Origin: Microcebus murinus
Taxonomy: Eukaryota; Chordata; Mammalia; Primates; Cheirogaleidae
NCBI RefSeq assembly: GCF_040939455.1
Contig: NC_134120.1
Coordinates: forward strand, 55,815,001-55,879,000
Length of the DNA stretch: 64,000 nt
Direction: 5' to 3'
Part shown: positions 1 through 11,787 of the stretch, piece by piece
How the letters are laid out: the number at the start of each line of letters is the position of its first letter
Numbering within the stretch: the first letter of the stretch is position 1
Translations under genes and position numbers: made by a program
The notes under the pieces: model-generated
What the model saw: only the letters and a program-made list of their open reading frames with translations
Database searches by the model: none
Told to the model about the DNA's origin: nothing

Positions 1-868
1 CACCCCGTGGCCTGCTCTCTGCAGGGGCCTCAGACAAGAGGTCTCAGAAAAGAAGTTGGCCACTAGCCCCACTGTGGCAAAAGAATTTGAAGGAGGGGGA
101 TTATTTCTAGTTAGAGAAAGAAGTGGCTCAAATGTGAGTTCACAGAGGGAGATTGTCGTGTTTTGGAGGCAAGTGAAGCAGGAAGGAGAATTGCCCGAAC
201 CCAGGCAGGCTTTCCTCCTGCCCTTTGGAAGCGGTGGGGGCTGCCTGAGTGGGGACAACCGTGAGTGTTCCCACCCCACACACTCCCCGCCTGGTCCCCA
301 GGCTTTTCCCGTAGCCGAGGCGGGAGGTGACGTGTGTGTCTGAAGAGTCAGGGCCCCACGCCAACAGGAGAAGCCTGCAGGACCGGCTGGGGGCTCCCAG
401 CTCTCAAGGCAGGACACAAGCCCGTAGGCCCAATCCGAGGCGACAGGGGCCTGCGAGGCCGGTGTGAGCCCCAGGCTGCTGGGGAAGAAGGTGTCCTAGG
501 AAAGTCAACCTCGTTGAGAAGGCGAGTCTGTCCTGCGCTTAGGGAAGTGCCATCAAGTAGGTTTGCTTCCTCGTGACGAGGCCACCAGGTTTTTACACGT
601 GAACAGTTTGTCCCTGTTGTGGATGAAATCCAGCCCTCGGCCCTCGGCCATCCCTGGTATTGGAGCCGGGGGGGGGGCGGGGAGGAAGGCAGGACCGGAG
701 GGCGGGGCCTGGCTGAGGACAAGGTGCTTTCTGGAAACTCGTGGCTGGCAGGAGTGGTCACCTGACCAGCCTGCATCCCCAGACAGGAGGGGTGCGGGTG
801 GGGGTGGGGTGTCTGCCAGGCTACAAGCTCTCCTCTAGAAATCTCCTTTCTCTACCTGCACCCTGGAG
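1..868. other. Unique GC-rich sequence, no gene recognised
   Basis: I recognise no exon, RNA gene or named repeat here. Several short open frames exist on both strands, but they overlap each other, have no family resemblance and look like chance frames in GC-rich DNA. A G-rich run at 668-706 (ten G, then further G blocks) could fold as a G-quadruplex on the plus strand. Confidence 0.6.
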
Positions 869-962
869 TTCCAGAACTTTCATGTACACTAGAAGCACCT
901 GGGAAGTGGTTAAATAGAAAATTTTAGACGTTGCCTCCAGAGCTTCGGATTCGCTAAGTCCG
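869..962 (+). repeat. MER5-like hAT fragment (tentative)
   Basis: The stretch reads like the interior of a MER5/Charlie-type non-autonomous hAT element: 'agaagcacctgggaagtggttaaa', then a gap, then 'ttgcctccagagcttcggattc'. The diverged match is by eye only, and no terminal inverted repeat pair or 8-bp duplication was found. It could also be unique sequence. Confidence 0.35.
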
Positions 963-2095
963 ACATTGTTAATAAACACCATATATGATTCTGATACATG
1001 TTATAGCGGCTCTTGTTTCCAGATTTGAAACATTTCCTTAAATATAAGGAATCCTCAAGGAAACAAGACAAGAACGTAGGGAGAGTCCCAGTCATTCAAC
1101 TTTTCTCCTTGTTACAAATCTGAAAAGGCAAGTGGGTGTATTTAGCTCCACACGGGCTTCAAGCCCGAATCGTTTCCTTCCCATTCATCTCTAGCTAACG
1201 CGTCTGTATTAAATTGATCAATGCCTTATATTATTTGCCTAGTTGGGCCTCCCAGATTGAGATCACCAGGATGTCTCAGAGTCACAGCAGTGGCATTTCT
1301 CTTCTATCAACCTATAAAATAATCTGTTCAATAAAATATGGAAGGCATGTTTGAAAGGAGATAACTTAGACAGGCATAGATTCCTAGAACGTTGACAATT
1401 TAAAGGTCCGCAGCAATTTTTATAAATCTATCACTTTTCAGCCAAAGGAACTGAACCGTGAGATTCAGTGGTGTGACCAAGGAAGTATGTAGCAAAATGT
1501 AAACTTCTAGAACCCACAAATTTAAGTATGCAACAAAGCAAAAAATCACTTTTCCCTCTTGAGGCATATTTATGAGGCAGATTTTCTCGGAGTCTCAATT
1601 ATAGGTACTTTCATTCTTTTCCAAAAGACCATTTAAAATGTTTAAGTATATAGATCTATTTTTATTCCTTTGTTCAGGCTTATAAAAAATAAATTCCTTA
1701 GGCAAAAAGGAATTTTTTTTAAGAATGCTTTTGATTCCTTTGTCAGGCCATATTTTGGGTTTATAAAATACCGTCACCATAACCACATTCTTCCCAAAAA
1801 GAGTAGGTGGTGGTGGCTTGGAGCCCCCTCCCTTGGCCCTGCCAATGTCGTTAAGTTACTAAACCCGAATTTCTACTTTACTCAAAATCTTTAATCACTC
1901 CATGCTCTTTTTAGCCCCTTCATTATCACAACCAATTAAATGGCAGGAATAATGTCATCTCTTTGACATCTGGAAGATATTACAAGTCTCCTTCCTCTCC
2001 ACAGCCCCCACTCAGAGCCTGGGCAAAGAACCCCAGGGCTGGAGTCTGTGAGGGGAGTCCAGCCAGGGCAGGCGGACACCCGGGGTCAGCACAGG
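963..2095. other. AT-rich unique sequence, nothing recognised
   Basis: No gene, RNA or clear repeat is visible. Base composition drops to AT-rich, with scattered stop codons in all frames. Confidence 0.6.
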
Positions 2096-2222
2096 GAACT
2101 GCCCCAGCTGAGTCCTGGGACACTCTATGACTCCAGACACGTCATCCAACCCCCGGGGCCTCAGTCCCGCACCTGGAAAGTGAGAGATTCTGCTATCTGT
2201 ATTTCTCAGTCTGAGATATTTA
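2096..2222 (+). repeat. MIR SINE fragment (weak)
   Basis: The order of the blocks ('cacgtcatccaacccccggggcctcagt', then 'cacctggaaagtgagagattctgctatctgt') resembles the MIR core, where 'acttaacctctctgtgcctcagtttcctcatctgtaaaatggg' is expected. It is highly diverged, as expected for an ancient mammalian SINE. Orientation is sense on plus. Confidence 0.4.
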
Positions 2223-3540
2223 AACCCAGAGCTGCATGAAGACACAAAGGGATATATCAACTATTCTTCCTACAAAGCCATTATTTGCTAGAAATTTAAA
2301 ACACTGTCTTATTAAAGAAATCAGGTTGGTAAGAGAGTAGCATGCCACATTTACCAAAATATTACAGCTAAAATACAAGTTTTTGAAACAATTCCCTACT
2401 TTCAGTGGAAACGGCTGGTTAAACCCAGAGCCTCCTTGGGCACACTACCTCTGGCCACACAGGGCCCTCAGTGAAAGCCTCCAGCACCACCCTGGCTGGA
2501 GGTGTTCTCCAGTCTGCAGCCTGAAGACTCTACAAAGGGGCCATAACAATTGCACTTGGGCCCTAATGCAGGTCTTCATTTCACTAAGGAATCCCCGTCC
2601 CAGACAGCCTTCCTGGCAAGAGTGGCCTTTTATTGAAACTGAGGTCTGGATTTCCATCCAAGGGACTAGTCCCTCCCAGCGGAGCATGAGCAGCAGCACC
2701 CTGCCCCCGGCTCGCTCTCTCTAGCCCCCAAAGGAGCCTCTGATGCCACTTCGAGCCTCCGCAGCAAACTCTGGGCAGATTCTCTGCAGCCCTTGGGCAG
2801 AGCCCCGGGAGTTTGCAGTGCTTGGGAGAGACCCGGGGAAGCTGCTGAGGGTGTTGTCAGTGTGGACCACCCCCGTGCCAGGCCTTCCTCCCGTGCCATG
2901 GTCCTGGGCCTCTGAGCTTAAGCTGCACAGTGTGAAGCATGGACCCGGGGTGTTTTTATCAGGAGGAACAGCAAACATTGCAGCAAGAGCAACCAATCCT
3001 CAAAGCCCACCACTGTCTTAGGAGCATCATGGAGAACACTGGGAGGGTGACAGAGGATTCCAAGCAGGGATTAAAGAAAGTTGAGGATGCAGGCCCAGCC
3101 CCAGCCTCAGGGCAGTTCCGCTGGGAAGAGGACGAGGGCGTCCCCACACTGCCGGTTGCCACCGCACAGGGCAGTCCTCCAAGAGGAGGTGTCAATGGGG
3201 ACTCCATCTCTGCGGCTGCCGGGTGATATAAACGCTGGGAATACCTTGAAGGTTGAGTTCCAATCTCTTCTTTCTTCCTTTGTTCATTTTCATTCTTTCA
3301 TTTTTCACTTCTATTCGTGGTCTATGCACGGTTTATGCATAATCTATGCATGGTTTATTTGATTCTAAGCTTTGCTGTGATAATAGTGCATATCCTGTTC
3401 CTACATTTTTCATAAGGCTTTCCCTCTATTGATGGCAATTGCTTTGTGAATATTTATTTTTAGTGACCGCATTGTATTTCCATCATATGCTGTGGTATTT
3501 TATTTGCAAAGGTGTTCACAACAGTTCCTCCCATGGCCCT
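2223..3540. other. Unique sequence; short direct repeat at 3321-3357
   Basis: No gene is recognised. At 3321-3335 and 3343-3357 a 15-bp segment (tctatgcaYggttta) occurs twice with one difference, giving a small Oct/POU-like AT-rich cluster. The open frames across 2383-3226 overlap on both strands and show no protein family features. Confidence 0.55.
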
Positions 3541-4012
3541 TTGCAGTAAGACTGTGGCACTTCCCCCTTCAACTCCTGCCTTCAGTGGGGGTGTCTGTCC
3601 CCCAACGCCTTGTGTCTGGCCCTAACCCGCAGCATGTGGTGGGCATGGTGCTGTGAGGATTCCAGGGCGAGGCCTCGAGAAGCCCTGTGGCCGCGCCCGA
3701 GAGGGCCGTGTGAGGACGTCGGCCGAGGCTCCTGGGGGACGAGCGACCACATGGAGGGGGCCCAGGGCCTCGGCCTACAGCCAGCACAGCTGCCAGGCAG
3801 GAGTGAGGCCTCCTCGGACCCGCCGGTCCATCTCGCCCCCGCCGGCCCATCTCGCCCCCCAGCTGGAGAGAGCCACATGAGTGAACCTGGGTGACACAGG
3901 GTTGAGAAGTCACCCAGCCCAGCCACAGAATTGTGAGAAATAGCAAATTGCTATTGTTCGAAGCCACCACATGTTGGGGTGGTTTGTTGTCTAGCAAAGA
4001 CTAACTGAAACT
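3541..4012 (+). repeat. LTR-like mammalian interspersed repeat (MLT1-type 3' end)
   Basis: The last 90 bases read 'cacagaattgtgagaaata ... gaagccaccacatgttggggtggtttgttgtctagcaaagactaactgaaact', which is the typical 3' end of MLT1/MaLR-like mammalian LTR elements (usually '...ttaagccaccaagtttggggtggtttgttacgcagcaatagataactgaaac'). The upstream GC-rich body (3600-3900) fits the same repeat class but is diverged. It contains a tandem duplication of 19 bases at 3822-3840 and 3841-3859. The 142-aa and 114-aa minus-strand open frames here are by-products of GC richness. The family is uncertain. Confidence 0.5.
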
Positions 4013-4214
4013 AATGAAAAAAATGTTAATTCAACAAATTTAGAATCCCACCCTACCAAGCCCTTAGAAATATTTGTGCTAGCAGTCAGCCGAGCTGGGG
4101 AGTTTATCTGATAGTGGCAAAAAGATTTCCTAAGCAGGGAAGACTGTAGGGCAGGAGCTCCCGCAGCCGTGCTGCAGAATCCTCGAGCACGTAGGCTGGC
4201 AGGTGCTAAGGCAG

Positions 4215-4412
4215 CGTTCAGGGGCACAGCGCTGGCTCCAGACAGACATGAGTTTGGCTCCTGTCTCCGACACTTACGTAGTTAGCTGTGTGACCCCTGA
4301 ACCTCTCAATGGGTTCATCTGTAAAACAGCAACAATATCAAACTCTCGTGTGAGGATTAAATGAGAATATGCACAAAATACCCAGCCAGGCGACTGGCAC
4401 ACAGCTGTCCCC
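4215..4412 (+). repeat. MIR SINE, sense
   Basis: Clear MIR core in order: 'gagtttggctcctgtctccgacacttac' for the usual 'gggttcgaatcccggctctgccacttac', then 'agctgtgtgacc', 'ctctcaatgggttcatctgtaaaaca', 'tgtgaggattaaatgagaatatgcacaaaata', and 'gcgactggcacacagc'. Sense on plus. It is old and diverged but has near full-length core coverage. Confidence 0.8.
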
Positions 4413-4905
4413 TCGCCACGGACCTTGCCCAGGGCCCCTGGGCGGTGAGTGGGGGCTGGCATGTCCCTTTCTCTCCCTGGCTGACTCCACAGCGAACGCT
4501 CTTTCCGCCGCATTCGCCCTGAGTTCCTGGCGCTCAGCCTGGAGACCAACGAAATGCAGGTTCCTCTCGTGTGTGCTCAAGCTCACTTACTCCTGAGCAC
4601 CAGGGATCCGGCTCTGCTCCGGGAGGATGTGATGAGGCGACATGCTGTGAAGGCCCGTCGGGAGGACAGATGCTAAGAACACAGACAAACGTGCCGTTGT
4701 AAACTGACCAGTGCTGGGCGGAGCGCGGCTGGGCCGGCAGGGGTGAGGAGGGGGAGGCCCGGCCTCGGCTAGGTGCAGGGGTGACGCCAGAACTTGTATC
4801 TCCAGGGGGAACAGGAGCTAACTAGGTAGAGAGGGGTGTGGGGGGACAAGCAAGGACGTTTCTAGGCAGAGGGTGAGCAAGGTTGAAGCTCCTAAAGCCA
4901 GAGGA
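4413..4905. other. Unique sequence left of a CpG patch
   Basis: No gene or repeat recognised. The sequence is GC-rich from about 4700 onward, leading into the CpG-dense interval at 4906-5100. Confidence 0.5.
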
Positions 4906-5100
4906 ATACGGACCTTGGGAGAGCCAGAAGGTGCTGCGGCCGGAGGCCGGGAGCGAGGCGAGGCTGCCTGGGCGGGGGGCACGGTCAGGCCGCACGGGCT
5001 GCGGCTTCGCCTTAGAAACAGGCCGCCGGCGCGGGCCTGCGCGGGCAGACCCGTTGTGAACGGAGAGTGTGTGGGGACGGCTGCGGCATCACGGCTCTTC
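4906..5100. promoter_or_regulatory. Short CpG-dense patch, possible regulatory CpG island
   Basis: I count about 23 CpG dinucleotides in roughly 195 bases, far above the depleted background of this window. The interval has GC-box-like stretches ('gggcgggggg' near 4970). It lies inside a 121-codon plus-strand open frame (4873-5238) that has no recognisable domain. It could be a small promoter or enhancer CpG island, or simply a GC-rich relic. No TATA box or adjacent gene was identified. Confidence 0.4.
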
Positions 5101-7574
5101 ACAAAGCGGCAGAATGACCCTTTGGTGGCGTTGGCCATGACCTTGAGAAATGGGACGTGCCAGCGACTCTCGCTGAGGGGTCAGTCTGCTCTTGCACACA
5201 GCAGGCATGGAGTAAGAGTTTGTAGAACAAACGAATGAATAAACAAATGATTCTGCAGTGGTAAACTTTCAAGCACCTTGGTGGGCTAGCAAGGCAGGAG
5301 TTTAGAGGGACTCTAAGTGCAGCTTGTCAAATTTCATCAGTAAGGGGCTATTTATGCAGCTTTGATTAGAGAAGGACCTAGAGTGTCAGAGACCAGAAGA
5401 CAAAGGGGCTATCATATGGTCACAGTCCCCGAAACACTTCCCGAAAGCATGTGAACTTCTCTTTTCATTAATTTCTGCCTTCCTCTGTTTCTCTGTTTTG
5501 TAAGTTCTCAGGTAAGTCTCCCTTGAGCATCTATTTTAAAGATGTTTAAAGGTTGTGAAAGGAAAGTCATGGCGAAGACGCTGGAAGCTGCTGCTGTCTC
5601 CTGGTCTCAGCTTAACGTCCTCCCGGGATTCTGTCCCAGCCCCGACCTGGTCTCCTCTGACGGGGACCACTGCCATTTAACAGAACCATTTATTGCTTGC
5701 AAAACAGAAAGAGTCGAATTTTGTTGTTGTGGTGCCAATTCTCCTAAACACAAATCCCTGCTGGAAACAAAAGATGGGCTTTTGCAAGCACCGTTGCACG
5801 TCCCCCTCGGAGGAGCCGCTTTCCCTTGCTTTCCTCTGTGATCAGTGTACAGACAGAGACACAGGCACATAGACATGGTGGGGAGAAAAATCAGGAGGAA
5901 ACCCGCTAAAAATAAACATAGCTCTTTCTACTATGCATTTTAAAAGATGCATCCATGTAATTCAAGCTGAGTTTTTTAGAAACAGTCCCGCATGTTGCCA
6001 CATGGCATTAAAGTCCAGCCGCTCTGGAATGAGTCACCCTGTAAGAGCAGGGTGGACTGAAGGCTGTGTCCGAAGACACATTCCTCTCCGAAATCTGTTC
6101 TTTTGATAATGAAAGGGGTGAGGAGTTTAAAGTCACCACTTACGATGTCCTGGAATGTTCTCTTAAAAGAAGAGAAAAGACGCTTGGAAAATGCACCGGG
6201 AGTTCAAAGACGTGGGCGTAGGGACGGGAGGACTGTGAAGCTGCCTCTTCTGGGATAACGAAGGGCTGAGCAGCATTCTCCTTTTTGTAGCAACTTACCA
6301 TTAAAAAGAAAAGGAAAAAGAAAGCCTTATTTCAGCATCAGGCATATGGTTGGCATTCACAGTGTTTATTAATAATAATGACTTATCTATGCCAAACTCC
6401 CTTTAGAGCAAATGGTCTCAGATCCAAATCCCACAGTGAGCCAAAGGATTTCAATGCCCTGGCAGGAAGCTGGAGGGACCTGCACAATTCACACGTAGCA
6501 GAGCTCCTGCTCTCGCCGCAGCGCCTTCCCGCGAGACTCAGCCTACCCGCCCCCCCGCAGCCAGTGGGTGAGCCCCTGGAGGCCTCCGCTGCCTGTCCCT
6601 AGTTAGTCAGGGGTGTTGCTTTTTCTCCCCTACACCAGGCTTTCTGCATTTTCTTCACAAGTAAACAAGGTTCTCATTTTGTTCTTCCTGCTGAAAGCAT
6701 GAACAAAGACAACCTTCATAAAGGGAAAAATGCCGCAGTGGCCCAGTGACTCACTGGTGGTGAGAATGCTGGTGACTCTCTGAGCACGGTCTCCTTCTGC
6801 AAGGGTGCTCGGCACCCTCCCAGTGGCCCGTTTCCTACCCACTGCCCTGGGCTAAACAAGATATGTACTTGCCCCAGCCCTGATTTTCTTAGTGAGTGTC
6901 TGGCACTTTGCAATAATGCAGTCACCCGACACATTTTTCTAAGTTTGCAGACGAGCAAATCCAGGCCACAAGTTAAGTTGCTCCACCTTTATGTCTGTCA
7001 CAGATACGTGCGAGGTGATGGGCGCCTGGATTGGTGAGGCTAAGCCGTATTCACCGGGGATAAAACCTGGACTCGCCCCGTGCTGCTCTGGGCTCGCACT
7101 GCTCCACGCCTTCCTTGAACCGGGTCCCCACCTGCCCAACTGGAAGGAGCAGAGTAGGGTTCTTAGTGTCACCTGGCAATCGCCAGGCCGTAATAGATTT
7201 TTGCCAACTTCAGTGTGTTGTCCCCAAACATATTTGCCCTCACAAACACATGCAGCTATTCACACCCTCCTGACTAAGCTTTTCAGTTGCTGACATTTGC
7301 CAGAGTGTGACGGTGGTGGTGGCGGTGGCGGTGGCGGTGGCGGTGGGAGTGGGGGGCAAGACTGCATAGGTACAATAGAGAAAAAGAGTTTGTTTTTGTA
7401 ATTGTTATTCTAGTATACTTTCAAAAATGGCAATTTTACTGAGCTCTGTTGTGCATTAACATACACAGGAGAAATGTGTTAGTAGCAGCCAAAGAGAAAG
7501 GAATTTCATGTTTTACAGATGCGGCTCAATTTATTTTCCATAAGAGCATGGCTCCATCTCCCTAATATCACAAA
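5101..7574. other. Unique sequence, no gene recognised
   Basis: The tail at about 5185-5250 ('cacagcaggcatggagtaagagtttgtagaacaaacgaatgaataaacaaa') resembles the 3' end of an L2/MIR-type element, but weakly. The rest shows no exon-like structure or RNA gene. The 99-aa open frame at 5542-5841 has no family resemblance. Confidence 0.5.
7310..7347 (+). repeat. (GGTGGC)n microsatellite
   Basis: A GGT run passes into GGTGGC hexamers (about 7312-7345) and ends in a G-rich stretch (gggagtgggggg). It is a purely simple-sequence repeat, likely length-polymorphic. The G runs of two could give weak quadruplex potential. Confidence 0.9.
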
Positions 7575-7725
7575 TAAATTCCTTCAATAAATTAGGCCCC
7601 TAATGTAAATCAGGCACTCTGCTATAACCTTGAGACACAACAGTGAGCCACCAAGACACAGTCCCTGTTCTCAGGAAGCTTATGGTCAGCTTAAGAGATA
7701 GCCTAGGAAAATAGAAATAAATTGC
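7575..7725. repeat. L2 LINE-like fragment
   Basis: The phrase order 'caataaattaggcccctaatgtaaatcaggcactctgctataaccttgagacacaacagtgagccaccaagacacagtccctgttctcaggaagcttatggtcagc' matches the common L2 3'-region pattern (expected 'tgtgccaggcactgtgctaggcactggggatacagcagtgaacaaaacagacaaagtccctgccctcatggagcttacattc'). Strand was not assigned. Ancient and diverged. Confidence 0.65.
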
Positions 7726-8694
7726 AATTCCAGTATTCTGGTTCTTGATCTGGGTGTTGGCTACACAGGTGTGTTTTGTTTGTTAATATTTAAGAATTAT
7801 ACACTTAGATATCCTTGTCTCTCTGTATGTGAACATTATATACAGTCTTCATTTAAAAACTAAAGACACTTTTAAAATCTAAAATTACCATCTATGATAT
7901 CTGTGAATGTAGAAAACACAAAGGTGAGAATTTCCTAGATAATGTTATGGGTGCTGCGGAGCTTTTAGTAGACTGAACAATGTGGAAAGGAATGTGTCTG
8001 AAAGACGTTCTGGGCTGCATGAATGCAGAGTGGGGCCAGGAGTAGGCCCGGGGCCAGGCTCTGCTCACCAGGGAAGGGGTGGAGGCCATCCTATCTGGTC
8101 CTGAAGCTTGCCTGGCCACGATGGCCAGGTGAGTGCAAGCAAAGCATCTGGAATCCTGCATGGTCCAGGGAAGTGTCAGAACCTTGAGATTCAGGCCAAA
8201 GGCCAGAACGGAGCAGCGGGGAGTTCCGGGGGCGGCTGGCGAAATCGGCGCTGCAGTGCTGTTCGCAGGACTCTTTCTGTTCACGGGAGGCTCACAGCCA
8301 GTGCTTGCAAGGCAATGGCAGTATTTGGCAGCCCAGGACTGGTGACAAAGAAGAGCAAAGAGGATATAACAGTCAAAGTAAAGATGAGTCTCCTGGTCCT
8401 AATGGCACAGGAAGACAGAGGCAAAGCACAGGCAGATTACAGAGTGAGGATTAACCCAGAAACTCACTCCAAGAGGTCCAGACTACTTCTTCCAGCCAAC
8501 ATAGAGCAGCAGGGCTTATATCTATGCTCCCACCTAAAGCAACTAAAACACCGAGCAAATCATCCGAAACAATGGTTTTCAGACATTACACAAGAAGCAG
8601 CAAGGGGTGATCTCCAAGGGGTGAGAGACTAAATATACAAGTGGACCAGCGCCAGACTGCATATAAAAATAAAGGTCTGATACACAATTGGCAG
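7726..8694. other. Unrecognised sequence, possibly an old repeat body
   Basis: A 174-codon plus-strand open frame (8108-8632) lies here, but its translation shows no domain, low-complexity pattern or homology I can name, and a 130-codon frame runs antisense through it. Together with the 34-bp array immediately downstream, the segment may belong to an LTR or similar repeat I do not recognise. I do not call a gene. Confidence 0.45.
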
Positions 8695-8933
8695 CCAGCC
8701 CAGAAAGTCAGACTACCACCTGCACTAAACAGTCTAGAAGTCAACCTGCCATCTATCTGCAGTAACCAGCCCAGGAAGCCAACCTGCCATCTGCAGTAAC
8801 CAGCCCAGGAAGCCAACCTGCCATCTGCAGTAACCAGCCCAGGCATCCAATCTACTATTTACAGTAACCAGCCAGGAAGCCAGACTGCCATTTCTAGCAA
8901 CCATCCCAGGAAGCCATACGATAACATCTGTAA
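8695..8933 (+). repeat. Seven-copy 34-bp tandem repeat
   Basis: Units start at 8695, 8729, 8766, 8800, 8834, 8868 and 8901, with lengths 34, 37, 34, 34, 34, 33 and 33. The consensus begins 'ccagcccaggaagccaacc' and ends 'ctgcagtaa'. Units 3 and 4 are identical and the outer units are increasingly diverged, which suggests outward ageing with central re-duplication. The period is not a multiple of three and there is no spacer variation, so it is neither coding nor CRISPR. It may be an internal repeat of an LTR-like element spanning into 8934-9180. Confidence 0.85.
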
Positions 8934-9555
8934 CAATTGACCCCAGATAACCAGGACTTGATTAATAAGCGACAGTTTACCTACTTTTTGTCCCCAGCTG
9001 CAACCCAGGATCAATGGGAGAAAACCAGGTATGCACCTCTTCTTACCAAACATACAGCTATCCTGCTTCTAGTTAGCCTACCTGCAGCTTCCCAGACCAA
9101 GAGCCTCCAAGCTGGCATTTGTATGCTCTTATTCGGGTTGCCTTCACTTATTTCCACCTGAGGAACAACAAAATGAGCCCATAACTACCCAGCTCACTGC
9201 CTGCAGGGAGTTTCCATTCCACAGCACAGAGTGGAAGGCACGTGGGGTATGTCCGGGTGGAGCAGAGAGAGCTTGAGTCTGAGGAGGTCAGGGAGGCTTG
9301 AGTCAGTAGGGCCGGATCTTGGAGAGGGGAGAGCTGCATGGAGAGACCAGTGCAGAGCAGGATCAAGCCAGTCGCCCTGGCGACGGGAGCTCAGTGCCCT
9401 GCGCAGATCTCAGTTATCAGACCGGAAGGCTGAGGCCAGCCGTGGCTAAGGGCTGCTCTTGAAACAACAACTCACCAGCATTTCTGGTTTGTTCTTCGTT
9501 CAGGGTGAAGAAGAGCCGGGGAAAGGGAACCGTGGTTGTATGTGGGTGAGGCCCT
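8934..9555. other. Unrecognised sequence after the 34-bp array
   Basis: 8934-9180 reads like the continuation of the element carrying the 34-bp array and ends near 'gaggaacaacaaaatgagccc', which could be an LTR polyadenylation region. I cannot name a family. 9181-9555 is GC-balanced unique sequence without a recognisable gene. Confidence 0.4.
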
Positions 9556-10210
9556 AACGATAACTGCATTGTCTTTCTATTTCTAATTGGCTAAGAGTTT
9601 TGCTTTTTTTGTCCTCCTTCATGAACTGATGTTGAACTTGATTAAATGTGTTATTTGTATTGATGCCAGGAGTTTGTTTTTCTACTTTATTCTGTTGATT
9701 TTGTGAATTACACTGATTCATTTTCAAGTGACAAACCAACCTTGCTTCCTAGAATGAGCCCAACTTGTTTCTGATGAATTATCCTTTTTATATACTACCG
9801 GTATTGACTATAGACTTTAAAGTGTACTATATACACCATATCCCATAGAGTGTGCATACTGCAAAGTACTTACTAGTGCTTATTTAGGGCTTTTGCAGCT
9901 CTGCTTGTGAGAGTTATTGGCCTGAAATTTTCTTTCCTTCTAATGTCTTTGTTGGCTTTGTTATTCGGTTGTTCTGCCCTGATAAAATGAGCTAGGAAGT
10001 TGTCTCTTCTTTTCTCTTTTCTAGAAAAGTTTGTGGAAGATTGGTAAGATGAATTTGTCAGGATATGCTTCTAGACCTGAAGATATGGGGAATGGGTTTA
10101 ATTACAAATTCAATTACATTGCTAAAAATGGTATCATCCTGATTTTCTCCTTCTAGAATCTGCTTTTGGTGAGTTGTATTTTTTGAGGAATTTTTATCTA
10201 AATTGAAAAA
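9556..10210 (-). mobile_element. Old L1 (L1M-type) ORF2 fragment, antisense
   Basis: The plus strand shows the typical antisense L1 ORF2 text in order: 'gaccaaccttgcttcctagaatgagcccaacttgtt', 'gagttattggcctgaaattttctttccttctaatgtctttgttggctttg', 'gataaaatgagctaggaagttgtctcttcttttc', 'agaaaagtttgtggaagattggtaa'. This covers the reverse-transcriptase part of ORF2. Only very short open frames survive and an internal stretch (9780-9880) does not match, so it is an old, non-functional copy. No target-site duplication was found. Confidence 0.75.
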
Positions 10211-10856
10211 TATGTGTAAACTTGTGTCTTTGTATGACTGAACGATGATAAAATGTCAAAGATTACTGAATACAATTTTTATTACATATATTTGAGTGTT
10301 GTGTTGATGGATTGGTGATATTTGAAAAAGTAAAACAATAAAAACCAATGTGATTAATAAATTATTATGTGCTTATTTCATAAAATTTATTTTATTGCCT
10401 TCCATCCAGTGAAGTCACTAGTTGTGCTTTCATAATTAAAATGTTTACATACATAATTTGTATTGTATCGATAATAATGCCAAATAAAGCAGATTTTCTT
10501 GAGCCTCTACAATTATTAGATTGATTTTAATTAATTCCAGTTTGGAGAAACTGCTCTGCTAAGGCAGTAGCAACTGGAATTAGTAATAAAAATTTTAAAG
10601 AAATTCTTAGATTCAGAAATGTGTAAATTTGACATATCCTAATACATATGCTATATTGGGTCATTTGTGATAAATTATCTTTATCATGGAAAATATTATA
10701 AAATATTTTTATTTTAATCATATCACTTAAAATGTGATTTTTATCATTTATATCTCTATGTTATTTTAGTAAAAATTTGGGGATTTTATGAAGAAATTTG
10801 AAAATAGCAGTTTTATTGCTCAATTTGTTTAACTCTCTTCAATTAAGAATATATTG
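10211..10856. other. AT-rich sequence with an 11-bp inverted repeat
   Basis: No gene or named repeat is visible. An inverted repeat at 10532-10542 and 10572-10582 (taattccagtt / aactggaatta), with an inner 5-bp stem, could form a hairpin of about 50 nt. Confidence 0.5.
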
Positions 10857-11787
10857 TACCTTGATTTTTGTTTTGTTTTGTTTTTTGTTTATTTATTTTT
10901 TTAGCATATTATGGGGGTACAAATGTTAAGGTTACATATATTGCCCTTGCCCCTGCCCTCAAGTCAGAGCTTCAAGCATGTCCATGCCCCAGTTGGTGCG
11001 CATCACACTCATGATGTATGTATATACCCATCCCCCACCACCTGCCCGACACCCAGTAGATGTTATTTCTATATGTGCACTTAGGTATTGATCTGTTAAT
11101 ACCAATTTTCTGGTGAGTACATGTGGTACTTATTTTTCCATTCTGGGGATGCTTCACTTAATAGAATGGGTTCCAGCTCTAGCCAGGAAAATACAAGAGG
11201 TGCTATATCACTGTTGTTTCTTAAAGCTGAATAGTACTCCATGGCACACATATACCACATTTTATTAATCCACTCATGTATTGATGGGCACTTCGGTTGT
11301 TTCCACATCTTTGCAATTGTGCATTGTGCTGCTATAAACATTTGAGTGCAGATGTCTTTTTCATAGAGTGACTTTTGTTCTTTTGGGTAGATGCCCAGTA
11401 ATGGGATTGCTGGATCAAATGGTAGATCAGCTTGTATCGCTTTAAGGTATCTCCATATTGCTTTCCACAGAGGTTGAACTAGTTTGCAGTCCCATCAGCA
11501 ATGTATGAGTGTTCCTATCTCTCCACATCCATGCCAACATTTATTGTTTTCAGACTTGTTAATAAAGGCCATTCTCACTGGAGATAAGTGATATCTCATT
11601 GTGGTTTTTGATTTGCATTTCCCTGATGATTAGAGATGTTGAGCATTTTTTCACATGTTTGTTGGAAATTATTCTGTCTTCTTTTGGAAAGTTTCTGTTC
11701 ATTTCCTTTGCCCACTTTTTGATAGGGTTGTTTGATTTTTCCTCGCTGATTTTCCTGAGTTCTAAATATATTCTAGTTATCAGCCCT

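Noticed and set aside
7310..7347. Glycine-rich coding repeat (GGT/GGC)
   Set aside because: No open reading frame of any length surrounds it. It is a simple microsatellite.
8108..8632. 174-codon plus-strand open frame
   Set aside because: No recognisable domain, start context or splice evidence, and a 130-codon antisense frame runs through it. It looks like a chance frame in repeat-like DNA.
8695..8933. CRISPR-like array
   Set aside because: 34-bp units are adjacent with no spacers.
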